From positions 124,001 to 188,000 of the forward strand of contig JAVXUO010000031.1 of assembly GCA_033065855.1 (NCBI GenBank): DNA of 64,000 bases. The letters run 5' to 3'. Of this stretch, positions 21,787 to 34,156 are shown piece after piece (position 1 is the stretch's first letter; every line of letters starts with the position of its first letter). This DNA is from Escallonia rubra (lineage: Eukaryota > Streptophyta > Magnoliopsida > Escalloniales > Escalloniaceae). The notes under the pieces were generated by a model that was given only the letters and a program-made list of their open reading frames with translations, was not told the DNA's origin and made no database searches. The position numbers and the translations under genes are program-made.

Positions 21787-22616
21787 TAGTGGCGGAAGGA
21801 GTGCGGGGCACCGGTGACCACCTGCTTCTCCTGAATTTTTTCCCTTTATATGGTATATTTTATCTTCAGTGGTAAAAGTGTCCACCTAAAAATTTTAAAA
21901 ATACTTAAAAGAGACGTATTTGTGGTCATTTTACATGTAAATGTATCTAAAAATTTTAAAGATGGTTAAAAAATATATCCTTTTAGTCATTTAAAATGCT
22001 AAACTTACACAAATAAAAGACTTAGTTTACGCATAAAGTCAACAACAAAAAATTATTTTTGTTCTCACTCTTTACGGTTTCCAAAGCCTCAAGACATTCA
22101 AAGCCTTAAAGGCACATATGCGGACAGGAGAAGGCTTCCTCTTCCTTAGTTCCCTCACCGCACACCAGCCTTACCTCACAACGGCACACCCACAACGGCC
22201 AACGCCACTGCCTCCACTTGTCGGTCCAGCTCCGGCAGGTCAATGGCTTACAAGTCACGGCAACCAAAGCTCAAACGTCACGGCCTCACGTGCTCAGGCA
22301 GGCTGCAGGGCCGATTCACAGGCTACCGGCAACAGAGCTCACGGACGGCAATCGCCAGGTCAATTTCTCGACGACGACACTAATGTTCGCCGCAGTCCGT
22401 AAAAGTAAGGGAAGATCCAGTGATCGATTCTTAAATTTTCTACTTCTCGGAACCCTTCATTTTTTGTATCAATTTAGGACGTGACAATTGAGTTTTTGAA
22501 CTTGCAATTTACAATTAGGAATTGATAGAATTCGGAAATTGCTATTAGTGAGATTGTTAATTTCAGATAGAGATTTTGTTGCCCACCTTAAAAAAAAAAT
22601 TACGGCTCCATCGCTG
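21787..22616. mobile_element. Non-autonomous hAT-like element, copy 2
   Basis: Starts tagtggcggaagg and ends with the reverse complement of cagcgatggagcc. It is flanked by 8-bp near-repeats ctttctgg (21779-21786) and ctttctag (22617-22624). Internal sequence aligns with 8770-9010 and 9120-9660 of copy 1 (for example ttaaaatgctaaactta, acgcataaagtcaaca, gcctccac). The small plus-strand frames (22118-22484) belong to the element interior and have no known domain. Confidence 0.78.
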
Positions 22617-24437
22617 CTTTCTAGCATTTATTTCATTCTCTGGGGCCTGTGTAACGCCTTACTTACCAAAAAAGAGTAGAAATCATTATCTTGAATTAAA
22701 AAAGTAAAATGTGGCTAGTTATTTGCGCTCACTCGTGCAAGTGGGGGCGCGATCGCTTTTATCAAAAGTTTTTCTTTTGTTGGACTTTCCTGGTAATTCC
22801 TCGTCGTGCGAAGATTTCTCTTCTTGGTTCGAGTAGGAAGTTTTCTGCAAAATCTTTTTGAAATAACTTAGTGGACATGAGGCATATGATCTTTGGAATT
22901 AAAGTTCATTGTAACATTGTACCAAAAGGAAAAAAAAAAAAAATTTCGTTGTAACCAACCATATGACATGATGTGGTTTCTGCATGAAGAAATTACAACC
23001 TTTCATAGAGGGACAACTAACAACTATAAGTATAATTAGTAATGTTTAATTAATAACGCTAGAAAAAGCTATTAAGATTTGTCGCTAAAAACTTTATAAA
23101 AAATTTTAATACCAGATTTAGTAATCATTAATTGTCAGCATGTAATAGGATTGTAGTTAGATTTTCACAATCAACGTTGCCAAAATCTTGATCGGAAGCC
23201 ATAAACTTAATTGGTGCTGTTAGAAGAGCTCAAAGGGATGCTAGGTCTATCCGCTAAGGGCAATAATAACTTACTTGCACCGGCAAATAAATTCTCACTC
23301 TTTTCATATCCACTAAAAGTGAAGGACTTGTCTTTAATTGAATGCCACTAAATGATATTCAAGTTTTTATTGTTATTTGCCAACATGAGATGATAATGTA
23401 GGCAAGTTTGGACGTTATTTTCTCATGTGAAGAAACTAACTTATGTAAATTGTGTTCATATTTTCTAGAGGTTCGTTAGTCATTTGTTAGGAGAAGTTAT
23501 TTTCTATTTTTAAATTATTTTCTAAGTGTTAGTTACTTTCTAATTTTGTTATATAAGTACTTTGTTGGAAGACTCAATCAAATCGTTTTCTTAGGAAATA
23601 TAATGTAGTCTTTCTCTTCGTATCAAAAGGCTTATATATAGACTAGTTTATCAAAGCTTTCTTGGAAGTTAGATGCTTTCAATTTGCATTTCAACGCACA
23701 ATCTGCAGTTTAAGTATTGTTTTCAAATGGTTTGAAAGAGAGAGGCAAAAAAGAATCCATATATTATATTGAATCAATTGTACCATTAGCCAGCAATTCA
23801 ATTACGAGTTTGTTTTTTAGTGCAAACATAACTGTAATAAGAAAAGATGAATCTCAAAATTAATGGTGGCTCATATCAACGGTCTCATCATAAGGCAATG
23901 AATGCATCTTTAAAAAGAACGATGCGATGCGTGTGCAAAGAAATTAGGTTAATAGTATAACTTTTTAAAAAAACAAGCATCACGTATAAGTGTTTATTAT
24001 CGCATTCGGTGAAATAAAATTTAAATTGTGAAAACCAAATATGTCATTATAAGTACTTATTTACTATTTAAACTTTTAATTTGTGTCATTTATCGAGACA
24101 CACGCATTTCATGTGCAAAAATAATTTTTATAATCTCAAGCATAGTATTTTGGATGTATTTTTGGTTATATTTTTTTGAAATAATTTTCAAATTTTAAGA
24201 AGTAAACATGTTTTGCTATGTAGTTATTTAGTATTAAAATATTATGTTTTGTGTTGACATTAGAAAAATTCTTATGATGTCAAGTGTCAACAGTCTGAAT
24301 AGGTAGTTATGTAACACCAAAAGTGGTTTTACACCAAAAAAAGTATCATCTTTATACATAATATAAAAGTATAGATTAGTACCCAAAAAGAGTTAGTCAT
24401 GTAGGTGATTTAGAGTTTATTAGCACCGTCGTAGAGT
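22617..24437. other. Gene-poor AT-rich interval
   Basis: No open frame or RNA gene recognised. A decayed copy of a dispersed repeat lies at about 23030-23170 (taacgctagaaaaagc, gatttgtcgctaaaaac); relatives are near 8200, 19030, 19455 and 31285. Confidence 0.4.
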
Positions 24438-24454
24438 CAATCATGAACTCTCTC

Positions 24455-25532
24455 TCTCTCTTTTTATTTTTTTGGTCAAAGTCCTTGTATTTATTCAATC
24501 AGCAGAATTACATCATCACTGTACAAAAACAAATCATGCTCTCCTCAGTATATTTACAATACTGAATCATCCTTCTACTTGTGACCTCACTCAAACTGGA
24601 ACTAAAATCAAATTGAATCAATATTCATTACATACTAATGTAAGAGTTATTCATGAAAATTCTTTGAGGTAGCCCCCAATCAACACAAATTTTCATGTTC
24701 CCTACAGTAGGTGATACATTTGTCCAACTACATACTCTCCATTTGATCCATTGTTGAACCACTTGACTACAGCCTTCTTGGCTTGCTTGCAACTTCTCAA
24801 AAACTCTTGCATTCCTCTCCTGCCAATTCCATAGATAATTGCAGTTATGGAAAGCTTACACATCCTTGCTTTAAAACTTTTCCCTCTCATATGTTGGGTT
24901 GCATACTCCATGAAATGTTCCCAGTTATTCAAGGGTACCCTTGCTTCCAGCTTCTGAAGGATTGTACTCCAAATTACTTGAGCATATGAGCACTGAATAA
25001 AGAGATGTTCCCTGCTTTCCTGCTGAGAACCACATAATTCACACATTTCATCCTGTATCATATTACATTTCTTCAATTTGTCCTTTGTTCTCAATCCATT
25101 CTTACATATCAGCCACATTATCATAGAGCATCTAGGGATGTTTCTTGGGAACCAAATAATTTTCCACCATTTCACAATTTTATTCTTGGTTCTCAGATAC
25201 TCCCATGCTGATTTAATGGTGAAATGTCCACTGGGATGGATATCCCAAGACACTATATCTTTATTACCACTTCTGGGAGCTGGCATAGAAGTAATGATAT
25301 GGTTTGCTTCCCTTAGTGCATTGGATCTGTTTGCAGGTAAGCACCATGTTTGATCCACAATGATATCTGTAATTTTTTAGTCTACTCCAAGTCCAGAGTC
25401 ATAGGCAATTCTCTTCCCAAATTTGTTTATAAGAACACCACATGGCAACCATTTGTCCAGCTACAGCCAAATATCCTTTCCATCTCCCACCTTATATGTA
25501 CAGAGTTGCTGGACTGTTGTTCTTAATTTTAA
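24455..25532 (-). mobile_element. 5'-truncated LINE with 17-bp target duplication
   Basis: A minus-strand insertion of about 1.08 kb flanked by the perfect 17-bp repeat caatcatgaactctctc (24438-24454 and 25533-25549). The poly(T) side (tttttatttttttgg at 24461) is the poly(A) tail. It encodes only the C-terminal part of a plant L1-type polyprotein. Confidence 0.93.
24702..25358 (-). pseudogene. LINE polyprotein C-terminal fragment with zf-RVT
   Basis: A 218-codon open frame. The zf-RVT signature is evident: FTIKSAWEYL, then MWLICKNGLRTKDKLKK, then CELCGSQQESREHLFIQC, with C-x2-C-x8-H-x4-C spacing. A short extension of the same protein continues upstream in other frames to 25530. It lacks endonuclease and RT, so it is a fragment of a 5'-truncated insertion and not a host gene. 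Confidence 0.9.
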
Positions 25533-25549
25533 CAATCATGAACTCTCTC

Positions 25550-26856
25550 ACCGGCCACCACATACGCCTCCCTAAAAAAGGCTAGCCCCAAGTACTTAAC
25601 TAATCGTTAATATTGTCCTATCGAGTCAGTTACTTCTACGTGGTTTGAGAAGGTGAATCCACCTGATGAATAGCAATCTTAGGGTGACATTTTTTTCTAT
25701 AACAGTGGTTTGAGAAGGCTAAAGGTGAAATGTAAAGACACTAACTATTCCACAGATTCGATTTGCTGCTAATTAAAAAATGATTAGTCGCAAAATATTT
25801 GGCATGTTAGGGAGTATGACAAACATATGAGATTACGCTTGCTAAAATCTAAACATTTCAAGAAGATTTTATTTTGCTAAACGATGAAAATTCAGAGAAT
25901 AACCAAGATAAAATGTATTTTGGGTACATTTTGAACTTTTAAAATGTAAATGAGATAGAAGTACAACACGTAATTTATACAGGAACTAACCCTAATAACA
26001 CCTTGAATTATGGGACGCAGTACATAGGTTAAAGATTAAAGAAGTACAAGAACACATATTAATGTTTATTTTGAAAATAGTCAGTATGCTTTCCAATATA
26101 TAACACTTCCTTAGTTAATTTGAGAATTAGTAGGTATGCTTTTCAGTTACACTTCCTTAGTTATCGCTTATATACTAATGCACATTACAAAGAAGAATGT
26201 ATTTTGGCTATAATGGGTAGCCTTTTAGCTACAATCTCCATAAAAGGATAATAAATAGTTATTAAACATGATAAGTGATATTTTTATAAAAAGTTTGAAC
26301 AAACAATTTTAGTAGCACTTGTTTAACATTAATAATCAAATGTCTAGTTATAGCTTTTTCTTTTTTCTTTTTTTCCCGACTGTGATTGCACCTAAACATT
26401 TTTCCAAGAAAAAAAGTGATTTACCCTCAATTAACATTGGTTTGTGTCAAATAAATATAATGCAAAATAGCTCCTTCCAGAACCAAAAAATAAGAAAGAA
26501 AGAAAAGAGTCTCTCTTGTCATTTTCCAAGCACAAGTGGGCTCTAATACTTTGAACCTCCCAGATGACACAAACAGCTTATCACTACGTGGACAAAGTAT
26601 ACATGTTAAGTTTCAAGTACCAATGCGGCCAAAATCCAGAGTCTCCATTTCAACTTTTATACATTGAATTTTCTATATCATATGAAATAATCAAACTCAA
26701 AATTATTGATAATGAGGCAATTCAAAGATTAACAAATCTTATATATTAAGTTGTGAGTTATCATTTTCTCGATGTGAAATTAGCATCTCAACTAGTATTT
26801 TCAATTTCAACTGGTCCGGTTCTGATTCTATAAATCGGAAGAACGATATTAGTGCC
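25550..26856. other. Gene-poor AT-rich interval
   Basis: No gene recognised. Short plus-strand frames at 26319-26749 are AT-rich with no recognisable domain. Confidence 0.4.
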
Positions 26857-26932
26857 ACCACCCCGCTACCACCCCCCCACCCCCCCCACCCCCCCCACCC
26901 CCCCCCCCCCCCACCCCACACCACCACCACCA
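26857..26932. repeat. C-rich tract (G-quadruplex-capable on minus strand)
   Basis: Runs of four to more than ten C separated by single A residues (cccccccaccccccccacc pattern), then an acc repeat. The minus strand has more than four G-runs in tandem with 1-nt loops, the sequence form of a G-quadruplex. The minus-strand Gly/Trp open frame here is an artefact of this tract. Confidence 0.85.
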
Positions 26933-27478
26933 AGAAAGAATGGCAATAGCCTATCAAATAAGTTTCTTCTTTTCTAATCTTCTTATTTAGTTAGTTTTCT
27001 TACGACGAGAAGCAGCGAAATGTGGTCCAAGTCCACTCCTGAGGAAGGCCTACTTAGACATTCATCTAATTCGGACAACAAGTGGTGGGTGGATGGTCTG
27101 TCTGTGACCATATTCAGCTCGGCATTCAACGTATATAGATACCTACAGACAAGTTTATGCTCCATCAGAAAGCAATAGAAGGTGACCAGTATCCTCTGCG
27201 GGAGAATTCGAGTTCCGCTTTCTTGTTTTCTCTCGTGTTGGAGCAAACTTCCAACAACATTATTTTCAATGATAAAAAGGTGTGATCATTTGATAATTGC
27301 CGCTAAAGTTTCACCCATAATCTGTACTATAAAAGTTTTGATTTATTACTTTTTGACGCTGAAAAGACGAGCCGGAGTGCTAGATGAGTACTTGTGGATC
27401 AAATAATACATGTGGACCAGTTCCTCCTGGTGGTAGGGCAACATTTCACGTGTGTTCATGTGCACGAAGCAAGGGGTA
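26933..27478. other. Distal upstream region of the CIPK gene
   Basis: Non-coding interval; short frames lack domains. It may hold upstream regulatory DNA of the CIPK gene starting at 27994, but no specific element is identified. Confidence 0.35.
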
Positions 27479-27490
27479 GCTTATATATAC
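27479..27490 (+). promoter_or_regulatory. Probable TATA box of the 28-kb CIPK gene
   Basis: The word gcttatatatactg lies 25-35 bp before a pyrimidine-rich leader (27515 onward). This is the best TATA match in the upstream 600 bp. Transcription start is inferred, not seen. Confidence 0.5.
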
Positions 27491-27649
27491 TGCACCAAGC
27501 AATTGTAGCCTTGGATATCTCACCACCTCGATCTTTCTCCACCACATCTTCTCCCTCAAAACCGGTCTCCGGAGAAAAATCTGAATCTTCTCCCACGAAA
27601 TTCCCACATTTCCATGGCCACAAAAATTGTACACATGTTGCTATTAATA

Positions 27650-27988
27650 GTAAGTTAATAACCGACCTTTACTACAGTTACCAAAAATCCATTGGCGAGA
27701 CTTGTTTTTCTGTTGGGTGAGAGAACCATGCAAAGTAGTTGTGTGGTTTAGTAAGATTCCTCCACCCTCCTGACCTCTTTCACAAGGGAATTATTTTAGC
27801 CCTGCCTTTAGGGCAAGGTTTTTTATCGAGCCCCCCTTGCCCCTTCCTCTTCTCCTCCATCCTTCAAACATGTTTCATTGTTCTTTAGTTCATGGGCCAA
27901 CACTGCATTGATTAGTTAATCAGATAAGATGGTTCAATATTCCAATAATTGTCCTTGTGCTGATTTCTAGTTCCATCATTTTTTTTAG
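27650..27988 (+). other. Predicted 5' UTR intron of the CIPK gene
   Basis: A strong donor, ata|gtaagtta at 27650, and a strong pyrimidine-tract acceptor, tttttttag|ctgaaatgg ending at 27988, five bases before the main ATG. If the intron is real, the leader exon is roughly 27515-27649. A short upstream ORF starts at 27614 in that exon. An alternative acceptor, tttctag, ends at 27970. Confidence 0.5.
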
Positions 27989-27993
27989 CTGAA

Positions 27994-29379
27994 ATGGCGG
28001 ATAAGATGGAGAAGAAGGGGACCATCTTGATGCAAAAGTACGAGCTAGGGAGATTGCTAGGTCAAGGGACCTTTGCGAAGGTTTACCATGGCCGGAACCT
28101 AAAAACCGGCCACGGGGTCGCGGTTAAGATCATCGACAAAGAAAAGGTGATGAAAGTCGGTCTCATCGAACAAATCAAGCGAGAAATCTCTGTAATGAGG
28201 CTTGTCAAACACCCCAATGTTGTACAGCTCTACGAGGTCATGGCAAGCAAAACCAAGATCTATTTTGCCATGGAGTATGTGAAAGGTGGGGAGCTTTTTA
28301 ACAAGGTTGCTAAAGGAAGGCTCAAAGAAGAGGTTGCGCGAAAGTATTTCCAACAATTGATTGCCGCGGTTGATTTTTGCCATAGCCGAGGGGTGTACCA
28401 CCGCGATCTCAAGCCAGAAAACCTCCTTCTTGATGAATCTGGTAACCTTAAAGTCTCTGATTTTGGGCTAAGTGCGTTGTTTGAATCTAAGAGGCAAGAT
28501 GGCCTCCTCCACACGACGTGTGGAACACCGGCCTATGTTGCACCGGAGGTTATTAGCAAAAGAGGTTATGATGGCGAGAAGGCGGATATTTGGTCATGTG
28601 GTGTAATTCTCTTTGTTCTACTTGCCGGTTTTCTTCCATTCCACGACACGAATCTCATGGAAATGTATCGAAAAATAAGCAAAGGTGAATTCAAGTGTCC
28701 ACAATGGTTTCCTCCCGAGGTGAAGAAGTTGCTTTCGAGGATCCTTGATCCAAATCCGTGCGCGAGAATGACATTTGCGAAACTCATGGAAAATTCTTGG
28801 TTTAGAAAGGGTTTCAAAAAAATTGAAGTCCCTAAACCAAATCTCGATGAAGGGGAAGCAACCCCACGCAGCATTCTCGAAATTCAGAGCATAATTGATT
28901 TGGAACCAGAAAGTGGTTCTAAGAAAGAAGAGGGTGCAACAAGTTCTTCCTCTACCTCCACGATGAGGCCAACTTGTCTAAATGCCTTTGACATCATATC
29001 CCTCTCACCGGGATTCGATCTATCGGGCTTGTTCGAGAAGGACAGGAATCGTAAGGCCGAGGCGCGATTCACGACCAAAAACTCAGCCTCGACAATCGTG
29101 TCAAAGCTCGAAGAATTCGCACTGATGGAGAGTTTTAATGTTAAGAAGAAGGACGGGACGGTGAAGTTGCAAGGTAGCAAAGAAGGCAGGAAGGGCCAGT
29201 TGGCAATAGATGCTGAGATATTCGAGGTGACGCCTTCGTTTCACGTGGTGGAGGTGAAGAAAACCGCCGGAGATACAATGGAGTATAGGAAGTTTTGCGA
29301 CCAGGACTTGAAACCATCTTTGAAGGACATAGTATGGACCTGGCAAGGTTGTGACCAGCTTTTGCAGCCACAGCACTAG
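27994..29379 (+). CDS. CIPK: CBL-interacting protein kinase, CIPK2/10/20-like (intronless clade)
   Basis: A 461-aa Ser/Thr kinase of the SnRK3 family, which is activated by calcineurin B-like calcium sensors. N-terminal kinase domain (about residues 16-271): LGQGTFAKV loop, VAVK lysine at 45, HRDLKPEN at 136-143, DFG at 156-158, and an activation loop with [13 protein letters not shown]. All catalytic residues are present. The regulatory half carries the NAF/FISL motif [19 protein letters not shown] near 329-347 (the CBL-binding, autoinhibitory segment), then a PPI-type C-terminal region ([13 protein letters not shown], ending DIVWTWQG). Length and absence of introns fit the intronless CIPK clade. 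Similarity to remembered Arabidopsis CIPK2/10/20 is high, but the exact orthologue is uncertain. The chosen ATG follows a probable 5' UTR intron. A second CIPK of another subgroup lies 14 kb away in opposite orientation. Confidence 0.95.
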   Translation: MADKMEKKGTILMQKYELGRLLGQGTFAKVYHGRNLKTGHGVAVKIIDKEKVMKVGLIEQIKREISVMRLVKHPNVVQLYEVMASKTKIYFAMEYVKGGELFNKVAKGRLKEEVARKYFQQLIAAVDFCHSRGVYHRDLKPENLLLDESGNLKVSDFGLSALFESKRQDGLLHTTCGTPAYVAPEVISKRGYDGEKADIWSCGVILFVLLAGFLPFHDTNLMEMYRKISKGEFKCPQWFPPEVKKLLSRILDPNPCARMTFAKLMENSWFRKGFKKIEVPKPNLDEGEATPRSILEIQSIIDLEPESGSKKEEGATSSSSTSTMRPTCLNAFDIISLSPGFDLSGLFEKDRNRKAEARFTTKNSASTIVSKLEEFALMESFNVKKKDGTVKLQGSKEGRKGQLAIDAEIFEVTPSFHVVEVKKTAGDTMEYRKFCDQDLKPSLKDIVWTWQGCDQLLQPQH

Positions 29380-30329
29380 TGCAAAGAATAGAGGTTCATC
29401 TTCTTGGCTAGAAGTTGAAGAATTGATTCTTCCCAAGCTGATTCATTTCAATTTCTCTGCATGGTTAAGGGTATTCTCCCCCATGCTCTCTCACCTTTTC
29501 TTTTGTTAATTTCGCTCTTTTTTTCTCTTCCTTTTTGGGGTTTGATTTAGTAATCTCTCAAGGCCCTTTTTGTGAATCTAGTATATGAGATGATGGAACG
29601 CACAAGATAAGTGTTCAGGGTAGAATTTGCAATGTACATATTAAAGATTGAATCATTGCACAGGAAAAGGGGAAATTTTTTATGATAAACAGATACCTAT
29701 TTTTTTCCTTTTTGTATCAAGATTTACTTGTTTGTTGGCTCTTGATCTCCTCTTGCTTTTCATTCGTATTTATTCGTCTCATAATAACTATGATTTGCAT
29801 TTTCTAAGTCATGAATATGGATGGGGTGATCTCGTTCGATTTATTATGAAGGTAGGCTCAGGACTGAAATGGTTGAAAAAGTTTTGGTTGATCCAAGAGA
29901 TTTTGGAAAAGTTATAACATTCCAAGTAAGTGACAACTGAGGTAACTCAGTTGCAAATTAGAGGGGATAATTAACATTTATAGACGCCGGAACAGGGGGA
30001 TATTGCATTTCTGTGGTTCGGACTGTACCATGCATTCTTAGTAATTTTACTACTAAATATGCAAAAATTATTATCGAATACTCTAAAATTACTAGAAAAT
30101 AATCAAACGTAGTGATGTTACAGAATCAATAACGTTTTACTAAAGTATGGATGGTTTTGCTGGACCTACCAATAACACAAATATTTCCTCATTAACAGAA
30201 TTTCGCTGCTGAACAGATAGCAGCCTCATGCTGCTAACCCCCCACCCCCACCAAAACGTGGCAGCCTGATAATGGTCCACTTATCCGCTGTCATCTTCAT
30301 CCCACGTAAATCAAGTTTGCTGCTCTTAA
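29380..30329. other. 3' flank of the CIPK gene and spacer
   Basis: Pyrimidine-rich 3' UTR-like DNA up to about 29640, then AT-rich spacer. The plus-strand frame at 29648-29917 has no recognisable domain. Confidence 0.4.
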
Positions 30330-30500
30330 CAGAGGGGTTCCGTCAACATGGCTGATTCCTAAACAGTTATATTTTGGTCACTAAACAGTAAATTTTGGCA
30401 ACCCTTCGTCAACACAGCTCATTTGGTAGTAATTTTGGTCACTAAATAGTAAATGTTGATCATTTTGGTCACTATTTTGGTCAACACGGCTCATATGATT
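30330..30500. repeat. Three diverged copies of a repeat of about 55-65 bp
   Basis: The phrases gtcaacac(a/g)gctcat and ttttggtcactaaa(c/t)agtaaat recur near 30345-30395, 30405-30460 and 30470-30500. There is no coding potential. Confidence 0.55.
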
Positions 30501-33075
30501 TATTCCGAACTACTAATAATACACCATAAATTTGTCCGACTTTTTAGTCGGAAAAATCTAACATGCATCTTCACTCGGGACAAATAACAAATACGAACAC
30601 CGTACCATTATTAACAAATACGTATCTGTATCCTGCATTTCAAGGGTCCTAACAAGATTATATGAACGAATCTTGTTGGCAATTGGGTTACCTTGTCCAG
30701 CGGGAGCAGCAGGTATATCTTAGGGACCATGTTGTGTGCATCTGGAAAGTGGGCTATTTGGCTGGTCTCGGAGTAGCATGGAATACAGGTTTCCGGTGAG
30801 TGATTTTAGAATTGCACATTTCCGAGGCCGTGGAGGCGATTTCAGATTACTTTTCCCACGACTTCAAAGAGTTATTCGGCGGATCAAAGACTTAATGGTT
30901 AGACCTTTAAAATTCGATTGATTTTTGCATGGCGTGAGTCCAATTATGGTTAGCGGATGCACATTCTTCGTACATGGATGCACTTGGCGTTCATTGCACT
31001 ACAACGGAATAGTCGTCGAACTGCTTTTGATATTCTTCTATTAATAAAGAAAATTAACGGGATCGAACGAACAATCATCTTAGAAGAACCAAACCCATGT
31101 ACCACGTATGACACAAGACGTGCCGGATTTTCTTGAATTTGCTTGCAAGTTGAAAGTTGGATTTATTTTGCTATTAATGAAGTTCTTAAATTTAATGTAA
31201 AAAATTTGACTGCTATCCCGGTTGAAGGAATCTTCCTCCTACCCTTCTTATATCGACATTTAATGGTCGCTACAAGTTTTTAGTTATTTATAATTAGTAA
31301 CGCTAAAAAAATACTGTTAAGAATTGTTATTAAAAGCGTAAGCAAAAAAGTCACTAAAATTATTTAACGATTATTAATTATCATTATATACGGCATTGAA
31401 AGAAGATTTGTACGACCCAAAAAGGAAGAAAGTTTCAGAACTTCCAAGTACTTAGATGCCGAAACGTGCAGAAGAGTACAATTTTGAGTTCTTAACGCAC
31501 GACACGGAAACTTTCCGAATAGTGAAGTTGAAAGGTAGGCTGATCCATACAGCATGGTTTACAAATTACATGGTTGGATTTGGTCGGCGAAGAACGTGAG
31601 GAGCCACAAAATTGAATGGACAATGAAGACTGCCGTAATGTCAGCCCTGTCACAAACTTAACCACACCCTTGAAACAGCTCGATTTTGCCAATGAATGCA
31701 TGGCCATGCATCACAGTAGTGTCTGTGTTTGTATTTTTCGTTGAAATTTTTCTATGACTACCTTGACCGTAGAAAAATAGTTGTGACTTTCGTGTAATGA
31801 TCATTATGTATTTTTAGACTTTATTGTTTTTTTTTACGCTTCTTGTTGTTAGTTATTACTCTAGGTGTTAGACCTAACCGATTAATCCAGAAATTTCAGC
31901 TGTTAGAGAATGGAGCCAAGAATTCTATTATCTTAACATTCCTCGTCACGTGCAAATTATCGATTGCACGTGAAAAAAAAATTTCAATGAAATATAAACG
32001 AAAACACACCACCACCAAATGTACAAACAAAAAGAGCGCAACTTGTATTATTATACGAGTCAGGAACCATATATGCAATGAAATAATCGAAGTCAAGAAC
32101 TTGTGCAATGAGAGCTCTGATATAATGTTATGCAACCGATTGCTCTAAAAGATTGAGCCGTTAAAGTATGGGCACAACAATGCGGCCATGCTTAACGGTT
32201 AGTGACACCATGTTAACTTTTAGCAACGAAAGAAAGGATAAACAAACATATTATGGTACGATTTTAGACATATCCTTCTTACTGAATCATAAATAAATTT
32301 CAAGGTGCCCAACCAATACCACGTTTCTCGCTTTGTCGTTGTTACTCAGCGTGGTATTAGAGCTCTCATTGTCTAAGATTTTGGATTTGATTCTTCCCGC
32401 TTGCATATTGTCCTTCTCTCATATTTTGCAATTTGCAAGGTTTATTTATGCATTTGATGGTGGTGCACCTTGACTTAGATCACATTAAGTTAATTTTTCA
32501 CATGCAATCGTTAATACGGGGTTTACATGTGAGAGAGATTGTTAAGGATGATAAACATTCTTATATTTATCTCTAAAAATGTAAGATTTTAAATAAGATG
32601 ATAACATAACGACTTTCGATCATAGAAATAAACCTGGAAAAAAAATGCCCGTTCCAGCAAGTCATCCCATCCCGATGCAAAAAATGGCTATAGGCATTAA
32701 AAATAAAGACCCCTTGACTTTTTACCCATACTCAGACCAACCCGTTAATCTCGGTTCGGTCTGTGTTGCATACGGGTTACCTGAGTGTACCTGGATATTT
32801 CTCTTTATCACTTCTCAATCGCCACCCTTATCTCTTCATCTCTCACTCACACTATCCACTAAGTCCACGCAACATAACCATTCACCACCACCCTCCACGC
32901 TCCAAGACTCAACAATTCATACGATCTCAGATCTATGCCTTCGTCGTATGTAATTGTGACCATAGTTTGATGCACTCCACACTCTATGCCCGTCCCTTTC
33001 CATCGTCCACCGCAAATTCATGCCTCTGTCGTTAATTTCTCCAGGTGACCACAGCTCCGAACACAACCGTAGCTT
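30501..33075. other. Intergenic, decayed repeats
   Basis: No gene recognised. About 31285-31400 is a decayed copy of the dispersed repeat also seen near 8200, 19030, 19455 and 23030. Around 32345 the word gtggtattagagctc resembles the primer-binding region that follows an LTR, and nearby words recur at 46090 (ttgattcttc..cgcttgc), which suggests old LTR or SINE debris. Confidence 0.35.
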
Positions 33076-33979
33076 AGGAATGGCAATGGGGCAGGTTGGA
33101 TGCAGATCTTGTAAAATCTGTACGCGTCCAGGTAGTCCTGAAACCCACTCCGCCCTGCCCCACCCTGCCACCTGGCCAAATGAGTGCAATACCATACCCG
33201 ATCCTAAGGTAGTTTAAAAACCCTGATCTTGCCCAGATTCGCCCCGATCTTCTTTGTGGCAAATTCACCAATTGTCACCCATCACCATCGATTACCCAAT
33301 GAAAAGAAGCAACAAAAAAAAAAAAGGAAACGAAAGAGCTAATTTCGAAGCCAGATCTGGTCTTCTTGGTGACCAATCAACTTCAGAGAGATAATGTGCT
33401 GATGGTGAAGGTGGTGGTGATAGTTGACAATGGACTGTTACGTGGTGATGAAGGTGGAGGTGGTGGTGGTGACGGTGTTTGGTCGAGGTGAAGGTGGACA
33501 GACGGGTTGAAGTGGTTGTGACGGTGTTTGGTCGAGGTGGAGGTAGACGCTGTTTAATCAACTGTTAGGTGGTGGTGGTGATGGTTGGCTACCAATTAGG
33601 TGGTGGGGAAGTAAAGGTGATTTGTGGCCGTGCGGGGCTGATAGCTGACAGTGCAGGGATGAAAAATAAGTAAGCGGCATTGGGTGAAGAAAGGAACGGT
33701 ATGGTTTTGGTGAAAAAGAACTATATATATTTTAGGATGGACGGTTGAAATTGCTTAATGCATAGGGTTAGTATATTGGGCCGAGTACGAGTCACAAGAT
33801 GGGTGGGGTTAGGTGCCAGGGCGGATTTGACAGAATACCATATCCGACCCTAACGCGCTGCGGACTAAAAATATAAATATCATACCTGCCTCATAACCCG
33901 GTCAAAGTTAAAATAACCCGCTCCTAACTAGTCGGGGCGGGTTGGAGATCTGTCGGGTGCGGATCTAATTGCCATCCTT
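33076..33979. mobile_element. Possible non-autonomous DNA transposon with GGCAAT termini
   Basis: The left end aggaatggcaatggggc matches the reverse complement of the right end, aaggatggcaattag, both followed by ggatg/gggtg-type words with agatct. The interior contains a purine-rich ggtggtgatgg tract (33400-33600). A clear target duplication was not found, so boundaries and class are tentative. Confidence 0.45.
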
Positions 33980-34156
33980 ATCGTGGTTCCACTTCCACAC
34001 TCAACGCCTACCACGTAATCACCTCCACCAGTCATTTCCACCATCTCCTTAACAGTCGGATTTGTGTTTGAGTTTAGTTCGTTTAACTTTGGATTGTGAG
34101 GCTTGATTCTACCTTTGTTGTATTGTTCTTATAACATGATTTTGTAATTCGTTATT

